From assembly GCA_029204225.1 (NCBI GenBank), contig MU833409.1:1-56790 (forward strand): 56,790 nt of DNA, written 5' to 3'. Both the position numbers and the translations under genes were made by a program. Under the pieces are notes generated by a model, which ran no database searches, was not told where the DNA came from, and was given only the letters and a program-made list of their open reading frames with translations. This stretch comes from Diphasiastrum complanatum (lineage: Eukaryota; Streptophyta; Lycopodiopsida; Lycopodiales; Lycopodiaceae). Shown one piece after another: positions 43,564-56,790 of this stretch (position 1 is its first letter; the number at the start of each line of letters is the position of its first letter).

Positions 43564-46500
43564 TTAGAAGCTTTCTTTATGAAATATAAACTTTGTGCTT
43601 GAAATTTGTGTGTACTTTCTTGACACAGCCTCTAGCTCTTTTGACACAAACGAAGGTCCACAGTAGAAGACACCTGCAATCAACATAACCCAAAAAAGTT
43701 TGTGATCTGTATCTACATAAATGGAATGCAAAATGCCCACAAAAAATTGTGATCTGGATAATTGACATAAATGGAATGCAAACTGCAGTGAGCAGATCAC
43801 ATGTAGAATGTTGGCTAACTTGGGATCAATTCTGTTTAGTCTGTCTGCAAGAACAAATAAATATGTCCCGGATTTTTCTTTACTTACCAACCCGAGCATT
43901 TGTGTGAGTGGCAGCAAGCCTTGAAAACACCTTATCCCACTTTGGTCGAGCAAAATGAGTGCGAACCTAGCCCCAGAGAAGGTGATCAAAAAGTTAGATT
44001 CCAAATTATGACAAAGAGTAGCTTGCGGCTCTTGCAAATTGCAGTTGTGAGTGAAGAAACTTACGCGAGTGCCTGAGACGATGTCTACCCCACTTTTGGC
44101 ATGATGTAGTGCCTGAACCATGGCTATGAGAGCTGAGCGCGCATCTCCTTCTTCGTATACGCTGGTCAAATAGTTATGCATTTCGATCACAGCCTGCATT
44201 GGAGCACATCTCTTTTGCTCAATGATCTTAGGAAGATTTCAATCCAGGCTTCAGCTGCTATTTCTGTTTATTAAGCAAGTACGGATCCTGATCTTTCAAG
44301 GAGCTTGAACTCAAAAATAGAATAAATCAATCGATAGATTTTTACCTTTTGATCGATCTCTGCCACTTCATTCATCACTCCTTTAAACCATTCGAATGAG
44401 CCTTGTTCTCTTGTCACCCAGTAAAAGTAGGCATTAGTAGGACCATGAACTTTCCGTGGCCTCGTGACCTTTAGGGTATCATTTGTCTTTCCCATGTCTG
44501 CTTGCAAGTCCTGTGGTGGAGAAAGTGAAATCATGTAGACTTCTAGACGAGACATTGACCAAGATCAATTTAAAAGGACTGAATTTCCCAAACATAATGT
44601 CTATATGTGATTTTAGATCAGCAAGTCTTTCAAGATACTGTTGAATTTCCTAAACATGATGTCTATTTTAGATCACTCACTGTTTGCTGTTCCGAAATCT
44701 TAATATGGTTGAGTAAGTCTTTCAAGATACTGATAAATGGTGTAGCACCAATCCCTAGACCAACAAGGAGCATCACGTCATACTTCTTATAATCTTGCGC
44801 TGGAGCGCCATATGGTCCATCAATATAAAGTTTTGGAAACCTGAAATGTAAAAGAAACTCTCGGATTAATCTATCTAAAGTTTAGATTAAGATTTGGCAA
44901 ACAATTTGCACATTTTTTTCTTAATCCGTCTTAGAACACAGTATTCTAATCAACAGGTTGAAAAAGCTTATAGCGATAGTAAAGATTATCATTTCTGAGT
45001 CAAAGACAAAATTGGCTCATCAAAAATTTGGACAAAAAATTACCTGATATCCTGATCAATTTCCGCATTTGCTGCTTGAAAACTGCTATTTTGAACAGAT
45101 TCTATGGCCTGAAAGAGATGGTATTCAGTGGATTCAGCAATTTCATATAGCATGAACCTCACATTCAAGAACTACATCAAAATGAGAACCTTGAATTTAT
45201 CACTCACCTTAGCAAATGTTCCTCTCATTTCCTCTGTCCAATCCCCATAGATACGAATATGTACACTCAGGTACTTATCACCTGGTGCAGATGTGATTGA
45301 GAAAGGATGCCTATTCAAAGCAATTGAGGTTGAGAAAACCTACATCATGGATGTAAGGCCAAATTATATACAACAGAGTCACCAGACTCGGCTGATTTTT
45401 GTTGAAATTAAAAAGATAAACAAGAAAAACAGTAAGCAATTTTATGTACTTCATTGTCTCTTGTACTGAAGTTCAATTTCTTGTGGCCAAAAAGTTTTGG
45501 GTGTTCTAACTATCAAGTGATCTGCTGTATATGCTATACCAGAGTGGATATATTGATCTAATGAGAGATTTAAAGTTGTTACCATTCAAAGGAAGAAATT
45601 GAAGGACACTGTAGGAACATGTACATGCCACTCTGGTATTTGAACGCCGTGGGTTTTGTCATGTGCAAAGCTAGAACATTGCCAGGGTAAATTGCCGCCT
45701 GTCCCAAAAATTTATGAGCTTACTCAGGACTTATCTTGTAATGGGATCAACTTTCAAGCAAATTATGAATGTTGAGTTACCTTTACAGTATCCACTTTGT
45801 GTTGACGTGCTCTGAATGCTCTTAGGATACGTTCCCCACAGTATAATAGCAAGGGTACTGAAATATACATCCATGTCTGCAATCAGTAGAAAAAGACTGA
45901 GAATTTTGGTTTGGTTCTTAGATTGCTCTTTTGGAGGTACTAGCTCAATACAGAAAATTTCCAAAAGTTTTACCGTAGAAAGTTATTGGTAGCCTATGAG
46001 TAGTCTTTTCTTGACTGATCTGCTATTCCACTTCTCCAAAAATTGTCACACATGGCATGCATAGACATAGACATCTAGGGCTTGTCCAATGCTTAATCAT
46101 AACAAGCAACAGTGATCTTGTGGCCTGTGTCCTTACCGATTTTTGCAACCATTGTTGAGTTAGGAACAAATGGAGTGAGTGAACCATTAGCAGTATATAG
46201 ACTGCAATAAACAGGTGGTGAGAGTACCAAAAGGCATTGAAACCAGTCAATCTGTGAAAAGGCCAGGGGAGCTTGACAAGGCTCTTTCTGGACCAGTGAG
46301 TAGCCAAGAGAAAAGAGATAAACATCAGAATGACCATGGCTAATCCTGTAGTGACGCAAACTGATTTCAGTAGAAAAAAGTAAGAAGGTTGCAGGCCATG
46401 AAAGTGTTGTCCCAGGGCATTGACAAATAGCAAATGATCTGAAGAAACAATTCTGGGAAAATCACAAGAAAGATGTGTCCCCACATGAACAATAACTCCC

Positions 46501-48530
46501 AGTGCAATGGCTGCTGCAATGATCTGTAAGAAGATAAATGTGCATGGGTCAAATGATTGGAAACAAAAATCCACTTAATGTTTTGTAGATGGTTTAAGCC
46601 TAGAGATGACTAAACATTCCATCAGCAATGAGTGAATATTCCATTAGCTATAGCATAAGAAAACTCAATCAAGAGAGATTGAAAGAAATCAAGCTTTCAA
46701 AGACTAGCCTTGTGGAAATTTATATTGTCGTCAAAGGGTACAAAGGAGCCAATCACTGTCGAGCGAAGCCAAGTTATAGTGTTTCTACAAACAGGTAGCA
46801 GAATAACTGCCATGTTTAGCTTAAGAGTTTCTGCTGCACCTTTTGATGTACAGAGGCAATAACCCATCACTTGAAAACCGGACCTAGATTTATACTGCAA
46901 AAATTTCCAAAGGAAAAGGCAAACATTGACTGCCAACCAAAATGAGAAAACCCAGACGCGTTGCCAATTTTCTCGAATGTAGTATATAGGTTTAATGGCA
47001 GCTGATTGCAACTGATTTATTTTCTTTGCAGGAAAAAACATTTGATAGGCTTCTGAATCCAATCCTTGAGTTGGGACTTGCAGCAGGCGCTCAAACTGAG
47101 ATACCTATTTGTAAGATATACACGTCAAACTTCTCAGAGAAACATTTGACTTTAAATAGATTATGTTATTGATGCATAAGTTTGAAAATTCTTGAATTGT
47201 TCAGAACTAGTAAGAACCTTGCATACTGTCACCCGTCATTACCTCTATGTACCCCAAATTACAGTGATCTAGCTCATTCATGATCAAAGCAGCATACTCT
47301 TCAGCCTGCTCTTGTACAATATCAAGCTTATTGGCTGATGCACTGAGTAAGATGATCTGTGGACGCATGAATGTTAATTACTCTTCTAAATTTCAGAAGC
47401 CTGAAATTCAATTTTCGCAGCATGCAAGATTTTCCATTATTTCTACTGTATCACGAGTATACTAGGACACAGTACGCTTGCGACTCTAAACTAGCAGCAA
47501 TCCATAGTTTAAGAGGATGCTACCTCTTTCACCTCGTCCTCGGAGATGCGCCCATCCGCATCTTTATCACACCTGCGTGGCGATCTTCAAAGTTGTTACT
47601 GGCAACTCTGCCACCGTCTACTCCTTACTATGAGACCCATGAAACTTGTGTCATCTTAAGATGGGGTAGAGGATAGAATCAAACTTACAGATCAAAAAAT
47701 ATCTGAAGGCGAGAACGAAAGCTTTTCTCTGTAATTTGTGACCAAAATTCATGCAGTTCTTCCTTGGTGATGCTGCTTGATTTTTCCGGAAGTCCTCGTC
47801 TTCGAGCGAGCGCATCAAATAGCAGCTCCGCAAACTCATTCGAGTCCTTCATACCTGCAGTGACATCAATGGGTTCCAGGCGAATCAGTGAAATTCTCGT
47901 TTGTAATCATAAAGCACTATGAATGATGCAAGCGCCAGAAACAGGAAGAAAAAAGAGCCTCAAGCATATCTGTCACGAGCATGAAATGCAGAACGGATGC
48001 ATTCGAAATTTGTTTCTATTGTCTTTTGTCAGGATAATCATTAATTTACCTATGCAGTTACCGAATTCAGAGCGACAAAGTCTTCCACCAGTTGCTGCTA
48101 GCTTGTTAAATCGAGCTTCAACTGTTTCCCACTCAGCATCCTGATTGATGCCACCTGTGCTGCCATCTATAAACCGCAATCCTTGGAGAGCACATTCTGC
48201 TCCCGACAAGGATCTAGATAACAGAGTTTCTTCTGTTGGAACTGATTCAATAGGTCTCTGATCAGGGGAAGAATCCACGGGTGTGACTCGAGCCGACGAT
48301 CCTTGATACGAAAATCCCTTTGATTCAGAAACGTGTTGTCCCGATGGGATTGTTCGCCTTTCCACGAAATTGAGCTTCGTTTCCTTTCCCTCCACGCGCA
48401 ATGTCGTTTCACGGGTGCCTGGGACTTGAGACACGCTCTTCAATGTTACTGTGTCATTCTGAACGTCCAATGTCACCTCCAGCACTACTTGCTTGTCCAA
48501 TTGACTTGCAGCATCATTGATATCACCCAT
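43564..48530 (-). CDS. RBOH: Respiratory burst oxidase homolog (plant NADPH oxidase), 15 exons
   Basis: Transfers electrons from cytosolic NADPH through FAD and two hemes to O2, making superoxide outside the plasma membrane. Minus-strand exons: 48530-48050, 47854-47689, 47572-47524, 47356-47243, 47104-46709, 46523-46137, 45876-45781, 45698-45583, 45310-45208, 45108-45044, 44840-44681, 44510-44346, 44193-44065, 43966-43888, 43673-43564. Lengths sum to 2616 nt, 871 residues, usual for the family, and phases agree at every join. EF-hand loop [12 protein letters not shown] at 218-229; a second, poorer loop (DHCNLGYIE) near 260. First membrane segment about 320-338; heme histidines in exon 6 ([23 protein letters not shown]). 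[14 protein letters not shown] at 603-613. [16 protein letters not shown] at 682-692, [21 protein letters not shown]; it ends HKESF. Start: the ATG before GDINDAA; no in-frame ATG is seen upstream. Exon 5/6 needs a GC donor. Calcium and kinases are the known regulators. Confidence 0.96.
46524..46708 (-). other. GC-AG intron of RBOH (intron 5)
   Basis: Exon 5 ends CCACAAG and the intron begins GCTAGT; exon 6 starts after TTACAG. Using the nearby GT instead would add four bases and shift the frame, while the GC donor joins FHK to IIAAAIALG exactly as in RBOH proteins. The other 13 introns have GT-AG ends. Confidence 0.85.
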
Positions 48531-49046
48531 TGCTTTCAGAAACGAACACAATTTGTTGTGCAAGCTTCCACCTCCAATTCAGCTCGATGCTTCAAAAATT
48601 TCTCACCCTCGGCAGACTTTGCTGCACTGTTTGTTCATTGTGTACTCTGCTTTGATCTCATCCCAGATAAATTACTGCCTTGTAAGAGATATCAAACCTA
48701 CCGCAAAGGCAATGTGTCTGCAATCTTCGCCAGTTTAAAAACAACACCATTGTACATGAATGTTTCTGAATTCTGGATAATATTAATGCTATAGATTCAG
48801 GAAATAAATATTAGGAGCATATCCATAACGAAGCCGGTCCTCACCATTCGAAAATGTGTCGCCCAAATCGTTCTTGATCAATTCTTGTCGATTGACATTT
48901 ACAAATCAGACTTCCTGCTTCTGATATCTGACTTGATACAGAAAAACAAGTCTCCCGTTTTCTAGGAAACAAAGAGCTTCAAAATCCGCGTACAATGCCG
49001 ATGCGTTAGACTGTTCACATGGCACACTTATGTGATATCACATCTG
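48531..49046 (-). promoter_or_regulatory. RBOH upstream region, no element identified
   Basis: Half a kilobase between the start codon and a tandem repeat block. It should hold the 5' UTR and core promoter. I see no convincing TATA box at a fixed distance and make no site call. Confidence 0.35.
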
Positions 49047-49590
49047 AAACAGAAATGTCAGCCATGGAAACCACCACAACTCACTGAAATCTGGAATGCA
49101 GAGAATGAAAAAGAAAATGCAAGTCCGAATTTCCTGAGAAGGAAAAAGTTGAAAGAAGATCAAATCGAACCCAAATCATTAAGTGGAGGTTAAGAGCAGC
49201 AACATCAAACTACAGAATGAACAACAACACTTAATGCTGCACACGAATTTAGCAGTTGCTAGCAGCCCACATCGATCAAAAACCTCACTTATAAAAAAAA
49301 CCTGCTACTGATTGATGCAATTCCATTCAAACAGAAATGTCAGCCATGGAAGCCACCACAACTCACTGAAATCTGAAATACAGAGAATGAAAAAGAAATG
49401 CAAGTCCGAATTTCCTGAGAAGGAAAAAGTTGAAAGAAGATCAAATCGAACTCAAATCATTAAGTGGAAGCTAGGAGCAGCAACATCAAACTACAGAATG
49501 AACAACAACACTTAACGCTGCAGCCCACATAGATCAAGAACCTCACTTATAACAAAAAACCTGCTACAGATTGATGCAATTCCATTTAAA
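49047..49590. repeat. Tandem duplication (about 282/262 bp) upstream of RBOH
   Basis: AAACAGAAATGTCAGCCATG at 49047 recurs at 49329. Copy 2 lacks a piece of about 20 bp (the ACACGAATTTAGCAGTTGC part) but otherwise matches closely to about 49590. It lies 0.5-1.1 kb upstream of the RBOH start codon. Confidence 0.92.
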
Positions 49591-50406
49591 CTCCATCATC
49601 AAATTGGCATAGATTCAAGAGCATATGAATTTTCTGAATCATTTGGAAGGGATGGTGAAAAACACAAAGGATTGTGGCAGCTGAATCATACAAGACTGCT
49701 TGTGCTCCACAGTTGTGATCGAGTACCTGCAGAAAAATGCAAAGTGCATGAGGAGCCAAAAAGTGGAAATGGCACAAGAGAGAGCCTTAATATTGGAGCG
49801 GAAGGCCCTCAAAACGTAGGAGGAGCTGAAACTTCAGGTTTCAACGGTTTAGCTTGAAATCTTCCTAAAACCAGGCGCGTGCAATTTTGGCCACCCAACA
49901 TCACATTTCATATTTTGTGAAAAAAGTGTTAAATATTCACATGCTACCTTATATGGTGTTTGTCTGGCCTCTATGGATACGCAAGGTATCCGTCCATATG
50001 TGCATGCCTTGCAGTCCTCATCTTGGTACTAGTACTTGCAATAGGGTTCCATAATACATCTATTGATCAGTCGCGTGAGGACACCTAGCACATAATACAT
50101 TCAGTATTGTGCAACCATATGAATATGTGGTTGCATAATCGTGTATAATTCCAAAATGCCGTACAGGAGGGGACCAAGAATCTATTGACACCTATGTTTA
50201 ATAGCAGCAACAAGGAGCGTGCTACAGTAGCTCCATCACAGGCCTCACCCCATACAAGGTTGCTACATCCAGTAGTGTGCAAACCCCCTACTACTACCTA
50301 ATTAATACATAGCTAAATCTTGGAATGGTGGCTCACCACCTTTTTTTTGACAAGCACATAGTTTCTTTATGAAGGGATTGACCAAAGTGGGAGGTGCACG
50401 ACACAT

Positions 50407-50408
<2 letters not shown>
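49591..50408. other. Intergenic DNA, no gene seen
   Basis: Short frames only, none with recognisable content on either strand. Confidence 0.5.

Positions 50409-50499
<91 letters not shown>
50409..50499. repeat. (CT)n microsatellite
   Basis: About 45 uninterrupted units. The sequence to 50969 has no supportable gene. Confidence 0.97.
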
Positions 50500-50502
<3 letters not shown>

Positions 50503-50967
50503 GCTTTCTTGCCCGATCATGATGGCCATGGTCTGTGGGTGCAAATTTCAAAATTTTCAAAGTATTTTTTCAATCATTCCAATTAAACTCTAATGTCTTC
50601 TGACATGAGATTTGTTTAGTTGCTCACTGGCAACTGGGAATAACTCATACCACACGACACTCAAGGATTAAGAGGTTGTCAAAAATGGCAAAAACTTAGA
50701 AAGAAGCTTGCCAATCTTGTCTATTTGAGATCTAGACATTTTTTTGAGGTCATAGCCACATAGTTTCATGCAATCCAATCGTATTTGAATCATTTGTGGA
50801 TGTTTTTGAGTGCTTGAGTCAAGTTGACCCAAACTTTCTCCTTGCTCCATCTTGAGATGAGAGTTTGATCTAGTTTGAGAGAGATTCGTAGAGCTAGTGA
50901 GATAGGTCTCACACCTAGTTGCAAGATCTCAAATTGGAGGTGGTAGGATACCATTATTAAATCCTTT

Positions 50968-52947
<1,980 letters not shown>

Positions 52948-52959
52948 GCTCTGATACCA
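52948..52959 (-). other. Primer-binding site (initiator tRNA-Met type)
   Basis: Minus-strand TGGTATCAGAGC one base from a TGTAAGAACC LTR-type start. A perfect 12-base match at this position next to TG is strong evidence for an LTR element. Confidence 0.8.
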
Positions 52960-52960
52960 C

Positions 52961-53433
52961 TGTAAGAACCACCAAGTGAAGATCTACAGGATTCCAATCA
53001 CATGCAAACCAAAAGGACACCTGTGGAGCATGAACCACCCAACCAATATGGAGAGGCTAGTCAATACCCTAACCAATCCACCCCCAAGCCACAGTGAAGA
53101 ACACAAGAGAGGAGAGAAAGAATTGGCTCAAGAATCACAATTCACAATAGGAGGATGGGCAAGTTTCCACTAGACCTATTCTTCTCAAGAGAGAGAGAAT
53201 ATTTTCTTTAGGATCCCCATGCAACCTAAATTGAGCTATTGATCTCCTATTCTTGCATTAAAGCAGTCTTTACCATGCATGTGCTCCTATGTCCAATTAT
53301 AGGTCTGGGCCCTCATATGATTATTAATTATTTAATATGACCACGTCTAGAATGACATAGCATAACTAATAACCACATACAACTGGAGTGACCGGCTATC
53401 CACGTTAGTAAAAAATTCCGATTCCCTTGTACA
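52961..53433 (-). repeat. Putative LTR (473 bp) next to that PBS
   Basis: Begins TGTAAG and the first suitable end is CTTGTACA at 53426-53433, giving TGTA...TACA inverted ends. There is no second copy in the window, so the far edge is provisional. Confidence 0.5.
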
Positions 53434-53512
53434 GGATATGGACATAACAAGAATCATCAAACATGTCCATGAAAGCCTGGGTGTTTGGTGAGATTGCTTG
53501 AGTTTGTGGGGG

Positions 53513-54353
53513 TCAGGCGGCTTGGGCAGCTGTGATTGGAATTGTGGCTCTAATGATCACAGACTGACCCTGTGAGGAAGCAGAGGCGAGGGAAGCATCG
53601 GTGGATTGGGGGTTGGGGAGTTCAGTGCGAATTGTAGCGGGGGGTGGAAGAGCAACTGAAGAGGTTTGCCTAGTCCGGCTACATGACGCGAGAGGCGCTG
53701 TGTGAGCTTGAGGCCTTGTGAGACGACTCGGCCGGTGCTTCTTCGTAGACAAACAACACGGAATCGGCATTGAGAATCTACTGAGCTTGTCTTCCAGATA
53801 TGAAGCAGATAAGAGAGAGAGAAGAGGGCCAGCTGCAAATTGCTGCTTGGTATTAATCCCTTGATAGCCCTCTTCAACTCACCAAAGACCGTTTTTATAC
53901 TAGTTGTAGGGTTCCAATAGGCCAGATCCTAATTTGTAGTTGGAATCTACAATACGATGGAGGATCTGTGATGAGATGCGTTCCTTCCTGATGTTGCCAA
54001 CCATCAAAAAAGTTATTTAATAGCTGGGCCGCGGCGTGAGTGATGATGGATTCTAGGAGATACCCGTCATGGGTCCAGAAAAACTCAACAGAAGTGTCTA
54101 TGAATGGCTTGAGTACGTTATTTGCATGCTTATGCTTTGGGGATGGCTTCAGTAACGTGCACCTTGTGTGTGGCAGTCTGGAAAGTGATATAAAATTTTG
54201 ATTTGGCCTCCGTCCAAGTACTAAAGGCCATCGTAATAAATTGCATATTAATTTTTTCAAAAAAGGCTCGCTCATAGATTCTGATTGCCAAAAGCAAAGG
54301 TCCGCGACAAGAGTCATCCACTGAGCGACCATGCTTGTGCTAGGGAGCATCAT
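53513..54353 (-). pseudogene. Unrecognised coding remnant, part C
   Basis: Minus-strand frames 54353-53895 and 53877-53513 read MVAQWMTLVADLCFWQSESM and later NNFFDGWQHQEGTHLITDPP, then a Ser/Pro-rich tail with a stop and a frameshift between. Amino-acid composition looks protein-like rather than random. I do not recognise a domain. It may continue from the two remnants to the right as one former gene or element ORF. Confidence 0.35.
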
Positions 54354-54817
54354 GATGTCTGTTGCGGTTGGAACATCACGATGGATGACATAACGTGGAG
54401 ATTAACAGGTATCGGTAGAAGACATAATGGCAGAAAGGTAAAGTGTTGGAAGTAATCTTGTTTGTGCGGTGGCTAGATCTGCTCACGGATGTAGTATAGT
54501 GGTGTAGAGGATCGTCCACTTTTTAAGATCTACAATGCTTTCAATAGAATAAACATAAACGACTATGGAGCACTAAGGCTTCTCAAAAACAAATGGTGTG
54601 GCTAAGGCAATACCCAGCTAGCCACTTACTTAAGAAACACAAGATCTTGCTAAGGCTTCCCAATTAACAAGATTTACTAATCTAAATCCTACTTTAACAC
54701 CCAAAGGGTAATAGAAATAAGATTGCGGCTAATACTAAGCGTAAAGCAAATAGAAACATGCCACAATAAAAACCGATGAAAAGGAGACAAGAGGAGGCCC
54801 GAGCACCTGCTCTCAAA

Positions 54818-55600
54818 CTATGCACCTTCCCAAGGGGGTGACACAAATGAAATAGAATGATAATTCTCCAAAATAGAGAGCAAGATAGCTTGCAAGGGCT
54901 TGTTGATATCTATGGAAATTGGTGGAAGCCCCCTATCCCAATATCCTTTCAGTTCTGCCAAAAATGCTACCAGGCCACAGTTATCCACAAAATAGCGTAG
55001 GTCATGATCCAAGTTGCCATGGTGCTTTTGGTGAAATACATGGCAATTGGTAATCATATCATTTGTTGGGTTGCCCGTGTTTACACCTGTGAGCTTGGGC
55101 CAATAAATCTTATTTTTCAGCTTCTTGATAGGAAATGGTTCTCGACACGCCACCAGATAATAGTATGGATTGGTGCGCATATATGTAGGTGCTTTGAGAT
55201 ACCGTTCCATGGATGTTTTGCTCTGTAAAAATAGCTGATGGCACCAAGCTGGATGTGGGTCATGAGCTTTACGGCTTCCTTGTGAGTTTTGCAGTGGTCG
55301 AGGTTTGGTAAAATGTAGCTACCTCACTCCTTGGGTTGATACTTTTTGACAAACTCTTGGGAGATGAGTTGCTCCTTGCTCGGTGCATTTGGAGAGATCC
55401 GATGTCTTATTGTTGGTGCTTCAGCAACTAAGGTGTGTTCAGTTTGAGGATCGGGTTTAGGGAATAGAGGAGGTGAAGGGTTAGATGCAACAATGCGTTG
55501 GGATTCTGGAGAGAAGTTGCGGGGACAAAAGAAAGTTAGTTGGGTCGATGGGGTTAGAAGCGGTAGAGGTGAAATGGTGTTGGGAGGAAGTACCATCAGT
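54818..55600 (-). pseudogene. Unrecognised coding remnant, part B
   Basis: Minus strand: a Pro-rich stretch with SKEQLISQEFVKKYQPKE and a stop at 55324, then after a frameshift MERYLKAPTYMRTNPYYYLV, a KLKNKIYWPKLTGVNTGNPT block and DHDLRYFVDNCGLVAFLAEL before a stop at 54818. The upstream frame reads HIQLGAISYFYRAKHP into it, so the join is a frameshift, not an intron-like gap. Family unknown. The intervening 54354-54817 shows no open frame. Confidence 0.4.
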
Positions 55601-55780
55601 GTCCTGAGGGTTGAGCTACCTACACTTGTGGTTGTCCTTGAAACGATGAGCCTTGATTTGTTGGCAGAGGCTGCTAAAATCTTGTCCCATCACCACCATC
55701 TAATCCATCATAGTGAGGCCTGAAGTCATGAAACTAGGCATGCTCTACATGGACAGAAGGTGTGGATTGAACAGCTGCCT

Positions 55781-56710
55781 TTAGCCTTTCCTCAGGGTGG
55801 CAATATGTTGGTTGTGGGCCTCGATGAAAGCAGTATAGAATTGCTGCATTATGTATGTCATTCTGTCGTGGCCTTTAACTTTTGTTGCCAGCTTCTGATA
55901 TGCCACCACTGGGATTTGAGTTCCCTCAGGAATAGCTGGAGGAGCGAAATCTTGGAAATCAACTAATTCCAGCTGTTCCTTCATAGTGGAACATGCTTCT
56001 TTTGCATCTACTAAGGCCTCATCCCGTTTCATAGTAAGATTGTCGATGGCAGTTTGCAAGTTGGAGATCTTCAACTGGAGTTGGTTCCGTAGATGGATGA
56101 GCGTTTGTTGTTGCTGTTGATTATAGGTGGTGAGATTCTCGATCTGTTGTTGCTGTTGCTTGCATTCCACCTCCAACTTTGTCTTTTCTTTTGAAGGTCT
56201 GCCAGGGCTCGAACTGCCTCATGGTGTATTGACCTGCTAAGGTGCCAAAGAGGTTGAACTCGAGCTCATTCACCAATCAAACCACTTTTTGGGCTGTTAG
56301 GGTAATTGCTCCCAAGGGCCAATGTAAACGAGTGTGCATGTATAGCTGAGATATGGCATGACATTGAATGGAAGAAAATCTGGAATGGGGGGAGATGTTG
56401 GAGTGTGAGAAAATACAGGGGAGGTGATTGAGGTATGAGAGGGGATGTTGGTGGACGTGATTGTGATATTAGGTGTGGTAAATGTGGTGGTGACTGAATG
56501 CGTGTCAGAGATGTGTGGAGTGGATTAGTTGTGATGGTGGTGGATGTGGTTTGTGTTGGTAGCTGTAATGCAAAAGCATCTACATTGACTGTAGAGTCAA
56601 GTACGGTGGTGGAAGAATGTACAGGTGGGTGCTTTTGTGGGATCATGGAATCAAAGCCCGTGTTAAGTGTGAATGAAGGGGGTGGATATGGTAGTAAGTG
56701 GGGGAGGTAA
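55781..56710 (-). pseudogene. Unrecognised coding remnant, part A (Pro/Thr-rich, then coiled coil)
   Basis: Minus strand: a Pro/Thr/His-rich N-terminal part (56646-56266), a shift and several stops, then an open frame of 131 codons (56176-55781) with Gln runs and the heptad-like ENLTTYNQQQQQTLIHLRNQ and DNLTMKRDEALVDAKEA, i.e. a probable coiled coil, followed by FQDFAPPAIPEGTQIPVVAY. No known family can be named. A Pro-rich head followed by a coiled coil is compatible with a gag-like or structural protein, but this is only a guess. Confidence 0.4.
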
Positions 56711-56790
56711 TGGTGGAAAGTATGGTAATGTTTGGATAGGTTCCTGAAATAATGAAGTTACCTGAGTTGGATGGACCCCTCCAAAGGAAC

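Overview
This is a nuclear plant DNA window. The evidence is one spliced, plant-type respiratory burst oxidase gene (15 exons, EF-hands at the N-terminus) surrounded by plant LTR retrotransposons whose primer-binding sites match initiator tRNA-Met, including a chromodomain Ty3/gypsy element. The species cannot be read from the sequence. The Penelope-like reverse transcriptase (rare in flowering plants as far as I know) and the very long (GA/CT)n tracts make a seed-free plant or gymnosperm worth considering, but that is a weak inference.

Layout. 0.3-1.3 kb: a heavily decayed Ty3/gypsy RNase H-integrase relic. 1.8-7 kb: micro- and minisatellites and small tandem duplications, with no supportable gene. 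7.4-7.7 kb: a Ty1/copia RT fragment. 8.1-19.5 kb: a Ty1/copia element on the plus strand (copia-2), split by a minus-strand chromovirus at 10999-17607 that has three LTRs and two partial interiors and sits between 5-bp target duplications. 19.5-38.85 kb: a large complex of a Penelope-like retroelement (RT with a YIDD core, an unrecognised upstream ORF1, repeated 2.3-2.6 kb non-coding arms with a TATA box). Its left part is on the minus strand and is itself split by a nearly full-length copia (copia-1, 20708-26735) with 275-bp LTRs and a perfect 5-bp target duplication. 39.1-42.7 kb: a truncated Ty3/gypsy element on the plus strand. 43564-48530 (minus): the intact RBOH gene. 49.0-49.6 kb: a tandem duplication upstream of RBOH. 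50.4-51.1 kb: two microsatellites. 51.1-53.4 kb: a non-coding element end with PBS and LTR (LARD/TRIM-like). 53.5-56.7 kb: broken, unrecognised minus-strand coding remnants.

How it fits together. The only gene that looks functional is RBOH, a calcium-regulated, plasma-membrane NADPH oxidase that makes apoplastic superoxide. Everything else is mobile or simple-sequence DNA, and nesting gives a relative order: the chromovirus entered copia-2, and copia-1 entered a copy of the Penelope-like element. The most unusual part is the Penelope-like complex. Its split RT can be made contiguous again by imagining one inversion of about 10.7 kb whose two ends carry inverted copies of the same minisatellite.
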